Shown here piece by piece: positions 1-7,980 of a stretch of DNA of 64,000 nucleotides. The notes below the pieces were generated by a model, which saw only the letters and a list, made by a program, of their open reading frames with translations, ran no database searches and was not told where the DNA came from. How positions within the stretch are numbered: the first letter of the stretch is position 1; the number at the start of each line of letters is the position of its first letter. This DNA comes from Mitsuaria sp. PDC51 (GTDB lineage Bacteria > Pseudomonadota > Gammaproteobacteria > Burkholderiales > Burkholderiaceae_C): the NCBI RefSeq assembly GCF_900113225.1, contig NZ_FOZE01000002.1, positions 620,001-684,000 of the forward strand. The letters are read 5' to 3'. A program made the translations under genes and the position numbers.

Positions 1-839
1 ACATCCAGATCACGCTGGCCGAAGGCCTGGGCGTCGGCACCCGCGGGCCGTTCTACGACGGCACCGGCGCGCTGCGCGACATGATCCAGAACCACGCGCT
101 GCAGCTGCTGACGATGATCGCGATGGAGGCGCCCTCCTCCAACGACGCCGACGCCATCCGCGACGAGAAGCTCAAGGTGCTGCGCGCGCTCAAGCCCTTC
201 ACCGCCGAGAGCGTCGCACGCGACGTGGTACGCGGCCAGTACCGCGCCGGCAATGTCGATGGCAGGCAGGTGCCGGGCTACCTCGACGAGGGCAAGATCC
301 CCGCCGACAGCCACACCGAGACCTTCGTCGCGCTCAAGACCGAGATCCAGAACTGGCGCTGGGCCGGCGTGCCCTTCTACCTGCGCACCGGTAAGCGCCT
401 GGCGGCGCGCGACGCGCAGATCGTCATCAACTTCCGTCCGGTGCCGCATCCGATCTTCCCGGGCGGCAGCTGCCCCAACCGGCTGATCATCAAGCTGCAG
501 CCCGAGGACGGCCTGGAGCTGCAGCTGATGGCCAACAAGGGCGGCTCCAGCAACGAGGCGCTGAGCCCGGTCTCGCTGGACCTGGACTTCGACAAGGCCT
601 TCGCCCACACCCGCGTGGGCGCCTACGAGCGGCTGCTGCTGGACGCGATCGCGGGGCGCCTGAACCTGTTCGTGCGCAGCGACGAGCAGGAGCAGGCCTG
701 GCGCTGGGTCGAGCCCATCCTCAACTTCTGGAAGCAGGACAGCACCGGCCCGCGCACCTACGTCGCCGGCAGCTGGGGCCCGCCGGCCTCGAGCGCGCTG
801 GTGGCGCGCGACGGCCATTCATGGATCGAGGAATGCTGA
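1..839 (+). CDS. zwf: Glucose-6-phosphate 1-dehydrogenase, C-terminal part
   Basis: The window opens inside this gene. The reading frame is open from base 3 and ends at TGA 837-839, giving about 278 residues of a family that is normally near 490. The enzyme oxidises glucose-6-phosphate to 6-phosphogluconolactone with NADP+ and feeds the Entner-Doudoroff and pentose phosphate routes in the cytosol. Visible family segments are the helix with FYDGTGALRDMIQNH, the WAGVPFYLRTGKRL substrate/dimer region, and the C-terminal sequence with FVRSDEQEQAWRWVEPIL. The next gene is a HexR-type regulator that starts 4 bp after the stop. HexR proteins classically control zwf, so local autoregulation is likely. 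Only the start is missing, because of the window edge. Confidence 0.95.
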   Translation, partial: IQITLAEGLGVGTRGPFYDGTGALRDMIQNHALQLLTMIAMEAPSSNDADAIRDEKLKVLRALKPFTAESVARDVVRGQYRAGNVDGRQVPGYLDEGKIPADSHTETFVALKTEIQNWRWAGVPFYLRTGKRLAARDAQIVINFRPVPHPIFPGGSCPNRLIIKLQPEDGLELQLMANKGGSSNEALSPVSLDLDFDKAFAHTRVGAYERLLLDAIAGRLNLFVRSDEQEQAWRWVEPILNFWKQDSTGPRTYVAGSWGPPASSALVARDGHSWIEEC

Positions 840-843
840 CGCG

Positions 844-1710
844 ATGAGCATGCTCGAACGCATCAAGGCCGCGCTGCCGGCACTGCCGCCGGCGGAGCAG
901 CGGGTCGCCAAGCTGCTGCTGGCGGATCCGCGCTCGTTCGCGAACCTGCCGGTCAGCGAGCTCGCCGACCGCTCGCACGTGAGCAAGCCCACCGTCGTGC
1001 GCTTCTGCCGCAGCGTGGGCTACGACGGGCTGGCCGACTTCAAGCTGAAGCTGGCCGGCAGCGTCAACGAGGGCGTGCCCTTCGTGCACCGCGCCGTCGA
1101 CGAGGACGACAAGCCCGGTGACCTGATCGTCAAGGTGGTGGACAACGCGGTGGCGGCGCTGCTCCATTACCGCAACGACGCGGCGAGCCATGCCTTCGAG
1201 CGCGCCATCACGGCGCTGTCGGAGGCGGCGCGCCAGCACCGCCGCATCGAGTTCTATGGCGTCGGCAACTCCGGCATCGTGGCGCAGGACGCGCAGCACA
1301 AGTTCTTCCGCCTGGGGGTGAACACCTTCGCGTGCAGTGACGGCCACGTCCAGCTGATGAGCGCGACCATGCTGGACAGCGGCGACTGCGCGGTGATCAT
1401 CTCCAACTCGGGCCGCAGCCGCGACCTGATGGACGCCGCCGAGATCGCCCGCAAGAAGGGCGCGACGACCATCATCATCACCGCCAGTGGCTCCCCGCTG
1501 GCGCAGATGGGACAGCTGCCCGGTCAGGTGCTGCTGGCCGTCGACCACCCCGAGGACTACGACCGCTACAGCCCGATGGTGTCGCGGCTGCTGCACCTGA
1601 TCGTGGTGGACGTGCTGACCACCGGCGTCGCGCTGCGCCTGGGCGAGAACCTGCGGCCGATGCTGCAGGAGATCAAGCGCAACCTGCGGACCAAGCGCTA
1701 CGCGCAGTAG
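844..1710 (+). CDS. hexR: MurR/RpiR-family transcriptional regulator, HexR type
   Basis: A 288-residue cytosolic DNA-binding regulator. An N-terminal RpiR-type helix-turn-helix lies at about residues 5-75, with ELADRSHVSKPTVVRFCRSVG as the HTH core. A SIS sugar-phosphate-binding domain follows at about 125-260, containing GVGNSGIVAQDA and ISNSGRSRD, the serine-bearing phosphate-binding loops. Length and domain order fit HexR, which in other proteobacteria represses zwf/edd/eda-type genes and is released by 2-keto-3-deoxy-6-phosphogluconate. The ligand is inferred here. It starts 4 bp after zwf, so the two are probably cotranscribed. A second in-frame ATG two codons downstream (850) could also serve as the start. 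Confidence 0.9.
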   Translation: MSMLERIKAALPALPPAEQRVAKLLLADPRSFANLPVSELADRSHVSKPTVVRFCRSVGYDGLADFKLKLAGSVNEGVPFVHRAVDEDDKPGDLIVKVVDNAVAALLHYRNDAASHAFERAITALSEAARQHRRIEFYGVGNSGIVAQDAQHKFFRLGVNTFACSDGHVQLMSATMLDSGDCAVIISNSGRSRDLMDAAEIARKKGATTIIITASGSPLAQMGQLPGQVLLAVDHPEDYDRYSPMVSRLLHLIVVDVLTTGVALRLGENLRPMLQEIKRNLRTKRYAQ

Positions 1711-1768
1711 GCGGCCGGTCCGCACCCGGCGCCCGGCGCCCGGCGCCGAAAGCGGCCACCCAGAAAGC

Positions 1769-1795
1769 CGACGGGCCGCTGATCGCGGCCCGTCG
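1769..1795. terminator. Possible bidirectional terminator between hexR and mlaB
   Basis: A perfect 11-bp stem (CGACGGGCCGC / GCGGCCCGTCG) with a 5-nt loop sits between the convergent genes hexR and mlaB. There is no clear U-tract on either strand, so termination is inferred from stem strength and position. Just upstream, 1726-1746 holds three tandem copies of a CGGCGCC-type heptamer. Confidence 0.4.
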
Positions 1796-1812
1796 TCATT
1801 GGTGCTGGCTCG

Positions 1813-2127
1813 TCATGCCATCTCGGCGGGCGCCGCGACGTCAGGCCAGAACAGATGCTCCAGCGCGTACACCCGGGCCAGTTCACGCAACTCGCGCGGC
1901 GCCTGCTGCAGCGTCAGCTGCCAGCCGTCCTGGCCGCACAGGCGCAGCGCGCTGAGCAGCAGGCTGAGCGCGGCGGAGTCGAAGTCGTTCAGGCCGCTCG
2001 CGTCCAGCGTGATGCCGCGACCGGCCGCATTGCCGACCTGCGCCAGTTCGGCGCGCAGCGCGCCCTCGAGCCGCGCCCATTCCTCGGGCGCGTTGTCCAG
2101 GCGCAGCCGCGACGGCAGCTTGAGCAT
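1813..2127 (-). CDS. mlaB: STAS-domain protein, MlaB-like
   Basis: A small (104-residue) cytosolic protein with the STAS fold pattern: a short beta start (LKLPSRLRLDNA), then GITLDASGLNDFDSAALSLL, the conserved segment around the phosphorylatable or structural serine, and an LCGQDGWQL strand. In the Mla system MlaB binds the ATPase MlaF and stabilises the MlaFEDB complex. It is the last gene of the mlaFEDACB operon and starts 4 bp after the mlaC stop. Sequence conservation of MlaB is low, so the name rests mainly on the fold motif plus operon position. Confidence 0.85.
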   Translation of the reverse strand: MLKLPSRLRLDNAPEEWARLEGALRAELAQVGNAAGRGITLDASGLNDFDSAALSLLLSALRLCGQDGWQLTLQQAPRELRELARVYALEHLFWPDVAAPAEMA

Positions 2128-2131
2128 CGCC

Positions 2132-2776
2132 TCAGCCCTTCTTGGCGGCGGAGGCGGCCGGCGCGGGGCGGGCGTTGCGCTCGGCCAGCGACTTGATCAG
2201 GCCGTCGATGCCCTTGGCATTGATCTCCTGCGCGAAGCTGTTGCGGTACTGGTCGGCCAACCAGATGCCCAGCACGTTCACGTCATAGATCTTCCAGCCG
2301 CCGTCGGTCTTCTCGACGCGGTAGTCGAGCTGGATGGGATCGCCCTTGCCCCGGATCTCGGTGCGCACGACCACCTCGGTGTCCTCCGGCGCGGCGCGCA
2401 TCGGCTTCATCGCGATGGTCTGGTCCTTCACCTGGGTCAGCGCGCCGGCATAGGTGCGCACCAGCAGGGTCTTGAACTCGTCCTGCAGGCGCTGCTTCTG
2501 CTCGGGCGTAGCCTGGCGCCAGAAGCGGCCCACGGCCGAGGAGGTGATGCGCTGGAAATCCACGTGCGGCATCACCTTGGTGTTGACCAGCTCCATGACC
2601 TTGTTGACGTCGCCAGCCTGGATCGCCTTGTCGCTCTTGACGGCGTCCAGCGTCTCGATGGACAGCTGGCGGATCAGTTGATCCGGCGTCGAGTTGTCCG
2701 CGGCGAACGAGGCCAGCGGGCTCAGCGCGGCGATCGACACGATCGCGTTCAGCAGCAGTCGTTTGGTGGCATTCAT
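2132..2776 (-). CDS. mlaC: Phospholipid-binding periplasmic protein MlaC
   Basis: A 214-residue MlaC/Ttg2D family protein. It is a periplasmic shuttle that carries phospholipid between the outer-membrane MlaA complex and inner-membrane MlaFEDB. The chosen ATG (2774-2776) follows GAGAAAGGAC by a few bases and begins a clean signal peptide (MNATKRLLLNAIVSIAALSPLASFAA). A further in-frame ATG upstream would add 14 charged residues before the signal. Family segments include VMPHVDFQRITSSAVGRFWR, TYAGALTQVKD and WKIYDVNVLGIWLADQYRNSF. The C-terminal tail is Ala-rich and basic. It lies between mlaA, 104 bp upstream, and mlaB. Confidence 0.93.
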   Translation of the reverse strand: MNATKRLLLNAIVSIAALSPLASFAADNSTPDQLIRQLSIETLDAVKSDKAIQAGDVNKVMELVNTKVMPHVDFQRITSSAVGRFWRQATPEQKQRLQDEFKTLLVRTYAGALTQVKDQTIAMKPMRAAPEDTEVVVRTEIRGKGDPIQLDYRVEKTDGGWKIYDVNVLGIWLADQYRNSFAQEINAKGIDGLIKSLAERNARPAPAASAAKKG

Positions 2777-2880
2777 GCTTGTCCTTTCTCTCTCTTCATG
2801 ACACGGACCGGCCCACAACGTGGCAGGTCCGGTGCCGGTTCACCGGCCACCCCCGCGGGCGTTACCGGTTGTTGCCAGGA

Positions 2881-3942
2881 TCAGCGGTCGCCCTGCGGGT
2901 TGACCGGCTTCTCGTCCGGGGTGATGACTTCGTAGTCGTCGTCATCGTCTTCCTGCTGTTCCTTGTGGGACTTGATGTTGCGACGCTGCAGGTAGGCGTC
3001 GCGGACGAAGGTGTACTTGTCCAGCGCGATGCCATCCAGCATGTCGGTCACCCGCAGCAGGTTGGCACGGGTGTTGATCACCTGCAGCGCGGTGATCGCG
3101 AACTTGTATTCGCCGTCATCGAAGAGATAGGCCGGCGAATAGTAGGCGTTGACCGGCAGCGCCACCGAGTCCCGCAGCGAGGACGGGCCCAGCAGCGGCC
3201 ACACGATGTAGGGCCCGGTCTTGACGCCCCAGTAGCCGAGCGTGCGACCGAGGTCCTCGGAGGTCTTCTCCAGGCCCGCCGGCGTGGCGATGTCGATCAG
3301 GCCGGCGATGCCGAACACCGAGTTCACCGCGACACGCATCGTCTGCGACGCGCCGTTCTTGAAGCGCCCCTGCAGGAACAGGTTGACCGCCGACCAGGCG
3401 TCCGAGAAGTTGCCGAAGAAGTTGTCGACCGCCTGGCGCGCGGGTTGCGGCACGAGATCCGAATAGGCCGTGGCGACCGGGCGCAGCACGTGCTCGTCCA
3501 GCTTCTCGTTGAAGTTGAAGACCTTGCGGTTCCAGCTTTCCCAGGGATCCAGGCGGTTGCGCACGCGCGGACCCGGCGCCGGCGCATCCGCCGCGGCTGC
3601 GGCCGCACCGGCCTGCCCCGCCGCAGCCGGCTCGGCGGCCGAACCCGACGGGGCCGAGGCGGCTTGATCCTGGCCTTGCGCCGATGCTTCGTCCGCGGCG
3701 CTCACCGCCGCCTTGTCCGCGGCATCGACGTCGGCGGCGGCTTGTCTCAGTTCGGCCGGCACGGGGGCCGACAGGGCCAGCGGCGTCGCCAGCGTCACGT
3801 CCAGTGGCGGCGCGATCGCCGGGTCGGCCTGGAACTGGGCCATCGCGGGCGCCGCGGCGCCCAGGAGCGCCGCGCTCAGCAGCGCGGCCGCGAGGTCGGT
3901 CCGTCGCGCTCCGAGCGCGGGACCGGTCGTGGTGGTGGTCAT
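2881..3942 (-). CDS. mlaA: MlaA/VacJ-family outer-membrane lipid-asymmetry protein without a lipobox
   Basis: A 353-residue homologue of MlaA (VacJ), which forms a ring in the outer membrane that removes mislocalised phospholipid from the outer leaflet. The VacJ domain spans about residues 130-325 and opens with the hallmark LDPWESWNRKVFNFNEKLD. WPLLGPSSLRDS is the other typical segment. Unlike the E. coli lipoprotein, the N-terminus is a Sec-type signal ending AAAPAMAQ with no cysteine, and I see no cysteine anywhere in the protein. Residues 60-125 are a low-complexity Ala/Asp/Gln linker, and the C-terminus carries an acidic run (EDDDDDYE). The start overlaps the mlaD stop by 4 bp (ATGA), so an upstream lipobox is not hidden. 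Confidence 0.93.
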   Translation of the reverse strand: MTTTTTGPALGARRTDLAAALLSAALLGAAAPAMAQFQADPAIAPPLDVTLATPLALSAPVPAELRQAAADVDAADKAAVSAADEASAQGQDQAASAPSGSAAEPAAAGQAGAAAAAADAPAPGPRVRNRLDPWESWNRKVFNFNEKLDEHVLRPVATAYSDLVPQPARQAVDNFFGNFSDAWSAVNLFLQGRFKNGASQTMRVAVNSVFGIAGLIDIATPAGLEKTSEDLGRTLGYWGVKTGPYIVWPLLGPSSLRDSVALPVNAYYSPAYLFDDGEYKFAITALQVINTRANLLRVTDMLDGIALDKYTFVRDAYLQRRNIKSHKEQQEDDDDDYEVITPDEKPVNPQGDR

Positions 3943-4427
3943 TGTTTCTCTCCCGAGGCCGGCGCCGCGGAGGCATCGGCCGCCTTGTTATAGAGGAACT
4001 GGCCGATCAGGTTCTCCAGCACCACCGCCGACTGCGTCTGCGTGATGATGTCGCCCGCGGCGAGGTTCTTTTCTTCCGCACCCGGCTCCAGTCCGATGTA
4101 CTGCTCGCCCAGCAGGCCGGAGGTGAGGATCTTGGCCGAGCTGTCCTTGGGGAACGCGACGCCCTGGTTCATGTTCAGGATCACGCGGGCCTGGAAGCTC
4201 TTGTCGTCGAAGGCGATGCTGCCCACGCGGCCGACCACGACGCCGGCGCTCTTGACCGCCGCGCCCGGCTTGAGGCCGCCGATGTTGTCGAACTTGGCGG
4301 TGACGGTGTAGGTGTCCTGGAAGTTGAGCGTCAGCAGGTTGCCCGCCTTCAGGGCCAGGAACAGCAGGGCCGCGCCGCCCAGCAGCACGAAGAACCCGAC
4401 CAGCGCGTCATAACGAGAGGATTGCAT
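3939..4427 (-). CDS. mlaD: MCE-domain lipid transporter subunit MlaD
   Basis: A 162-residue inner-membrane-anchored periplasmic protein. One N-terminal transmembrane helix (about residues 8-27, ALVGFFVLLGGAALLFLAL) is followed by a single MCE domain (about 38-120) with GGLKPGAAVKSAGVVVGRV and a LTSGLLGEQYIGLEPG segment. MlaD hexamers form the channel through which phospholipid passes between MlaE and MlaC. The stop overlaps the mlaA start by 4 bp, and mlaE ends 61 bp upstream. Length and architecture are normal for the family. Confidence 0.95.
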   Translation of the reverse strand: MQSSRYDALVGFFVLLGGAALLFLALKAGNLLTLNFQDTYTVTAKFDNIGGLKPGAAVKSAGVVVGRVGSIAFDDKSFQARVILNMNQGVAFPKDSSAKILTSGLLGEQYIGLEPGAEEKNLAAGDIITQTQSAVVLENLIGQFLYNKAADASAAPASGEKQ

Positions 4428-4488
4428 CAGGCAACTCCAGAAGAACTCTTGATTTCAGTTGTCGGTTCGATGGTCCGCGCGCCGCGCG

Positions 4489-5268
4489 TCAGATCGAGAA
4501 CATCATGGCGGTCAGGATGAAGTCCAGGCCCAGCACAGCCAGCGAGGACAACACCACGGTGCGCGTCGTCGCCTGCGACACGCCTTCGGGGGTGGGTTTG
4601 CAGGCATATCCCTGCAGCAGCGCGACGAAACTGACGGTCACGCCAAACACGACGCTCTTCACGAAGCCGTTGCCGACGTCCTTGAACACGTCGACGCCGC
4701 CTTGCATCTGCGACCAGAACGAACCGGCATCGATGCCGATCAGCGGCACGGCGACCAGCCAGCCGCCGATGATGCCGACGGCCGAGAACACCGCCGCCAG
4801 CAAGGGCATCGCGATGAAGCCGGCCCAGAAGCGCGGCGCCAGCACGCGCTGCACCGGGTCGACCGCCATCATCTCCATGGCGCTGAGCTGCTCACCGGCC
4901 TTCATCAGGCCGATCTCGGCGGTCAGCGAGGTGCCGGCCCGGCCGGCGAACAGCAGGGCCGCCACCACCGGTCCCAGTTCGCGCACCAGGCTGAGGGCGA
5001 CCAGCAGGCCGACGGCCTCGGCCGAGCCGTAACGCTGCAGGGTGTAGTAGCCCTGCAGCGCCAGCACGAAACCGACGAACAGCCCGGACACGCCGATGAT
5101 GGACAGCGAGCGGTTGCCGAGGAAATAGATCTGCTCGCGCACCAGCGCGAAGCGGCGCAGGCACGCGCCCAGGTGCAGCAGCAGGGCGCCGAGCAGCCGC
5201 GCCGACCGGCCCCAGTCGCCGAGCTTCAGGCGCAGGCCGCGCCCGATGGAGGTCGCGAGGCCGATCAT
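4489..5268 (-). CDS. mlaE: Phospholipid ABC transporter permease MlaE
   Basis: A 259-residue polytopic inner-membrane protein of the MlaE/YrbE permease family. Diagnostic segments are VRELGPVVAALLFAGRAGTS, the EIGLMKAGEQLSAMEMMAVDP coupling-helix region that docks on MlaF, and five or so hydrophobic helices up to the C-terminal FILTAMMFSI. It pairs with ATPase MlaF; its ATG overlaps the mlaF stop by 4 bp, suggesting translational coupling. Nothing unusual was seen. Confidence 0.95.
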   Translation of the reverse strand: MIGLATSIGRGLRLKLGDWGRSARLLGALLLHLGACLRRFALVREQIYFLGNRSLSIIGVSGLFVGFVLALQGYYTLQRYGSAEAVGLLVALSLVRELGPVVAALLFAGRAGTSLTAEIGLMKAGEQLSAMEMMAVDPVQRVLAPRFWAGFIAMPLLAAVFSAVGIIGGWLVAVPLIGIDAGSFWSQMQGGVDVFKDVGNGFVKSVVFGVTVSFVALLQGYACKPTPEGVSQATTRTVVLSSLAVLGLDFILTAMMFSI

Positions 5269-6107
5269 GCGGAGATCTCCTGGGGCAGCCCGAAGTCTTC
5301 GCGCACCGGCTTGGCGGGCTGATGGAAGCGCACCGGACCGTCGGACTCGGCATTGACGAACTGGTGCACCAGCGGATCCTGGCTGTGACGCAGCTCCTCC
5401 GGCGTGCCCTGGGCGACGACGCCGCCGTTGGCGACCATCACCACGTGGTCGGCGATGCCGAAGGTTTCATGGATGTCGTGCGAGACGATGACGCTGGTCA
5501 GGCCGAGCGCGTCGTTCAGGTCGCGGATCAGGCGGGCGGTGACGCCCAGCGAGATCGGATCCAGGCCCGCGAAGGGCTCGTCGTAGAGCACCAGGTCGGG
5601 ATCCAGCGCGATGGCACGCGCCAGCGCGACCCGGCGCGCCATGCCGCCGGAGACCTCGTTGGGCATCAGGTCACGGGCGCCGCGCAGGCCGACCGCGTTG
5701 AGCTTCATCAGGACCAGGTCGCGGATCATCGGCTCGGGCAGGCGGGCGTGCTCGCGCAACGGGAAGGCGACGTTCTCGAACACGCTGAGGTCGGTGAACA
5801 GAGCGCCGAACTGGAACAGCATGCCCATGCGCCGGCGCTGGGCGTAGAGCTGGGTCTGGTCCATCGGCGCCAGGTCCTGCCCGTCGAACAGCACTTGCCC
5901 GGACTGCGGGCGCAGTTGTCGGGTCAACAGCCGCAGCAGCGTCGTCTTGCCGCCGCCGGAGGATCCGATCAGCGCCATCACCTTGCCGCGCGGCAGGGTG
6001 ACGTTGACGTCCTTCAGGATGACCCGGTCGCCATAACCGACAGTCACGCCCTTCACCTCGATCAGCGGGCGGGCGTCAGGGGAGGAAGAGGGATCGGTGA
6101 ATGCCAT
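5265..6107 (-). CDS. mlaF: Phospholipid ABC transporter ATP-binding protein MlaF
   Basis: A 280-residue cytosolic ATPase, first gene of the mla operon. Walker A is GSSGGGKT at residues 48-55. The ABC signature [13 protein letters not shown] and Walker [14 protein letters not shown] follow, then the switch histidine in [10 protein letters not shown] chose the ATG at 6105-6107 (MAFTDPSS...) because the 96 residues that the open frame could add upstream have no family resemblance. The ribosome site before it is weak. MlaF energises movement of phospholipid through MlaE/MlaD. It is divergent from the pilE operon. Confidence 0.94.
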   Translation of the reverse strand: MAFTDPSSSPDARPLIEVKGVTVGYGDRVILKDVNVTLPRGKVMALIGSSGGGKTTLLRLLTRQLRPQSGQVLFDGQDLAPMDQTQLYAQRRRMGMLFQFGALFTDLSVFENVAFPLREHARLPEPMIRDLVLMKLNAVGLRGARDLMPNEVSGGMARRVALARAIALDPDLVLYDEPFAGLDPISLGVTARLIRDLNDALGLTSVIVSHDIHETFGIADHVVMVANGGVVAQGTPEELRHSQDPLVHQFVNAESDGPVRFHQPAKPVREDFGLPQEISA

Positions 6108-6486
6108 TTCTTGGAATAGATCCGGGACGATGCCGGGCGGCAGGCGTCCGGGAGCCGGGATCATAGGGTAAAGCCCGAATTGATGCCGGAGGACACCTGG
6201 GGCGGGGTGGCGATATGCGACAGCCCGATGAAGGGGGATTGACGCCGGGATCGAGGGCTTCGCGACGCGTAACCGCTGGTCACAATGGGCCCGCGTGCGT
6301 GGCTTGCCGGTGGGCGGGGCCGGTGCGCGAGACGCCCGGCGACGCTTGCACAAGGCGTCGACGGGCGCCAAACCGTGACGGACGTCACAGTCCAAGGCCG
6401 CCGCGAGACGGGCGGAATCCGAGGCACGACGAGCGGCCTCGCCTTCCAGGGGCGGCTGCCGATAATTTCAGCAAACAGGAGCGCTT
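6108..6486. other. 379-bp divergent intergenic region between mlaF and pilE
   Basis: No gene is supported here. On the minus strand TATGAT (6160-6165) lies about 50 nt before the mlaF start and is a fair -10 element. On the plus strand GATAAT (6461-6466) lies 20 nt before pilE, followed by a CAGGAG ribosome site at 6476-6481. Neither has a good -35 box, so both promoters are tentative. Confidence 0.4.
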
Positions 6487-6945
6487 ATGTTCGGGAACTT
6501 TTCGTCGCCGGCTCGCCGGTCCACGTCGCGTGGCTTCACGCTGATCGAGTTGATGATCGTGGTGGCGATCGTGGGCATCCTGGCGGCGATCGCGCTGCCG
6601 AGCTACCGGTCGTACTACATGCGCGGCGCCCTCGCCGACGCGGCCACCGGCCTGACGATGATGCGGGCCGACATGGAAGCCTACTACCAGAACTTCCGCA
6701 CCTATGCGGCCAGCGGTTCGGCCACGCCGCCGTGCTCGACGCCTCGCAAGAACGGCAAGTTCACGATCGGCTGCGACGCGCCAGGCGCCAGCTCCTACAC
6801 GCTGAAGGCCACCAGCACCGAAACGCTGCTGAAGGATTTCGTCTTCACCGTCGACCAGGCGGACAAGCGCCAGACCACCGGCGCGCCCACGGGCTGGAAC
6901 ACCTGCACCAGCCGGTGGGTGATGGTGAAGGGTGAAGCATGCTGA
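6487..6945 (+). CDS. pilE: Type IV pilin-like protein, PilE family
   Basis: A 152-residue prepilin with a class III leader. Cleavage is predicted after Gly16 (SRG|FTLIEL), with the +5 glutamate at E21 and a hydrophobic helix to about residue 45. Four cysteines in the C-terminal half (PPCST, IGCDA, NTCTS, GEAC) are consistent with disulfide-stabilised loops. It is the first gene of the minor-pilin operon, behind a good CAGGAG site. The product is probably a minor or core-initiating pilin of the type IV pilus tip complex. The main pilin PilA is not in this window. The stop overlaps the fimT start by 7 bp. Confidence 0.88.
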   Translation: MFGNFSSPARRSTSRGFTLIELMIVVAIVGILAAIALPSYRSYYMRGALADAATGLTMMRADMEAYYQNFRTYAASGSATPPCSTPRKNGKFTIGCDAPGASSYTLKATSTETLLKDFVFTVDQADKRQTTGAPTGWNTCTSRWVMVKGEAC

Positions 6946-7574
6946 GGACGAAGGGCCGCGCGTCACGCGGGTTCTCGTTGATCGAGCTGATGATCGTCCT
7001 GGCGATCATCGGCCTGACGACGGCCCTGGCCGCGCCGACGATGAGATCCTGGGCCACCAACGCCCAGATCCGGACCGCTGGCAGCGGGTTGTCCACCAGC
7101 CTGCGCAACGCGCAGGCCCAGGCCATCAACTCCTACCAGCCGGTGGTCTTCTACCGCACCGACGATTCCAGCTGCGCGCTCAACTCGACCGCGTCCGCCA
7201 CGGGCCGATTCTGGGTGGTCCAGCTGATCGCGAACCCGTTGATCACCCAACCCGCGCCCACGCAGCCGCTCCAGTGCGGTTCGGTGACGGATGCGACCTC
7301 CAACATCACCATCACCGGACCGACGGCAGTCTGCTTCGGCCCCAACGGGCGGCCCGTGATGCTCAACGCCCCGGTGGCCGGCGCCTCCTGCAACGTCAAT
7401 GCCGATGGCAACTCGATCTACTGGATCGACTCCAGTTCGACAGCCGCCAATCAGAAGAAGCTGTCCGTCTGGGTGACCCTGGGCGGGACGGTGCGTCTGT
7501 GCGACCGCGAGCGTCTGCTGTCGGACTCCGAACCCGACGGCTGTGAAGCCGTCAACAAGGCGGCCACCGAATGA
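6939..7574 (+). CDS. fimT: Minor pseudopilin FimT/GspH-like
   Basis: A 211-residue prepilin with a short leader cut after Gly11 ([11 protein letters not shown]16 is the +5 Glu). The N-terminal helix is followed by the FimT/GspH pattern [22 protein letters not shown]. It is one of the minor pilins that prime type IV pilus assembly and, in some bacteria, bind DNA for uptake. The overlap with pilE upstream (7 bp) and pilV downstream (4 bp, ATGA) shows a tightly coupled operon. The assignment to FimT rather than a GspH paralogue rests on context. Confidence 0.87.
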   Translation: MLRTKGRASRGFSLIELMIVLAIIGLTTALAAPTMRSWATNAQIRTAGSGLSTSLRNAQAQAINSYQPVVFYRTDDSSCALNSTASATGRFWVVQLIANPLITQPAPTQPLQCGSVTDATSNITITGPTAVCFGPNGRPVMLNAPVAGASCNVNADGNSIYWIDSSSTAANQKKLSVWVTLGGTVRLCDRERLLSDSEPDGCEAVNKAATE

Positions 7575-7978
7575 ACACCTTCTCACCAAGTCGCGCGCGG
7601 CGCCCTTCCCGGGCGCGCGCCCGAGGCATGACGCTGATCGAATTGATGGTCGCGATGCTGGTCATGACGATCGGCATCGTGGGCCTGGTCGCGCTGATGG
7701 CCCGTGCCTCGCAGGCCAGTTCCGGCGCCGATGAAAACCAGCGTGCGGCCACCCTGGCCTCGGAAATGGCCAACGACATGTGGCTCTACAACACGAGCCT
7801 GCCGCCCACCATCGCTGCATGGCAGGCGCGCGTCTCGGCCTCCGGCCTCGTCGGCGCGAAGGGCGATGTTGCCGATGCGCCGGTCGGGACGCTCGCGAAC
7901 ACCAAGCGCATCACGATCACGTGGAAGACGCCTGCCGGCGATGCGCGTACGTACTACACCGACGTGCGATTGAACTGA
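7571..7978 (+). CDS. pilV: Type IV pilus minor pilin PilV
   Basis: A 135-residue prepilin with a basic leader (several Arg) cut after Gly19 (ARG|MTLIEL), then the PilV-typical MVAMLVMTIGIVGLVALMARA helix and an NQRAATLASEMANDMW motif. PilV, PilW, PilX and PilY1 together form the tip-initiation complex of the type IV pilus. The ATG overlaps the fimT stop, and pilW starts 2 bp after the stop. It is somewhat shorter than many PilV proteins but intact. Confidence 0.88.
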   Translation: MNTFSPSRARRPSRARARGMTLIELMVAMLVMTIGIVGLVALMARASQASSGADENQRAATLASEMANDMWLYNTSLPPTIAAWQARVSASGLVGAKGDVADAPVGTLANTKRITITWKTPAGDARTYYTDVRLN

Positions 7979-7980
7979 CC

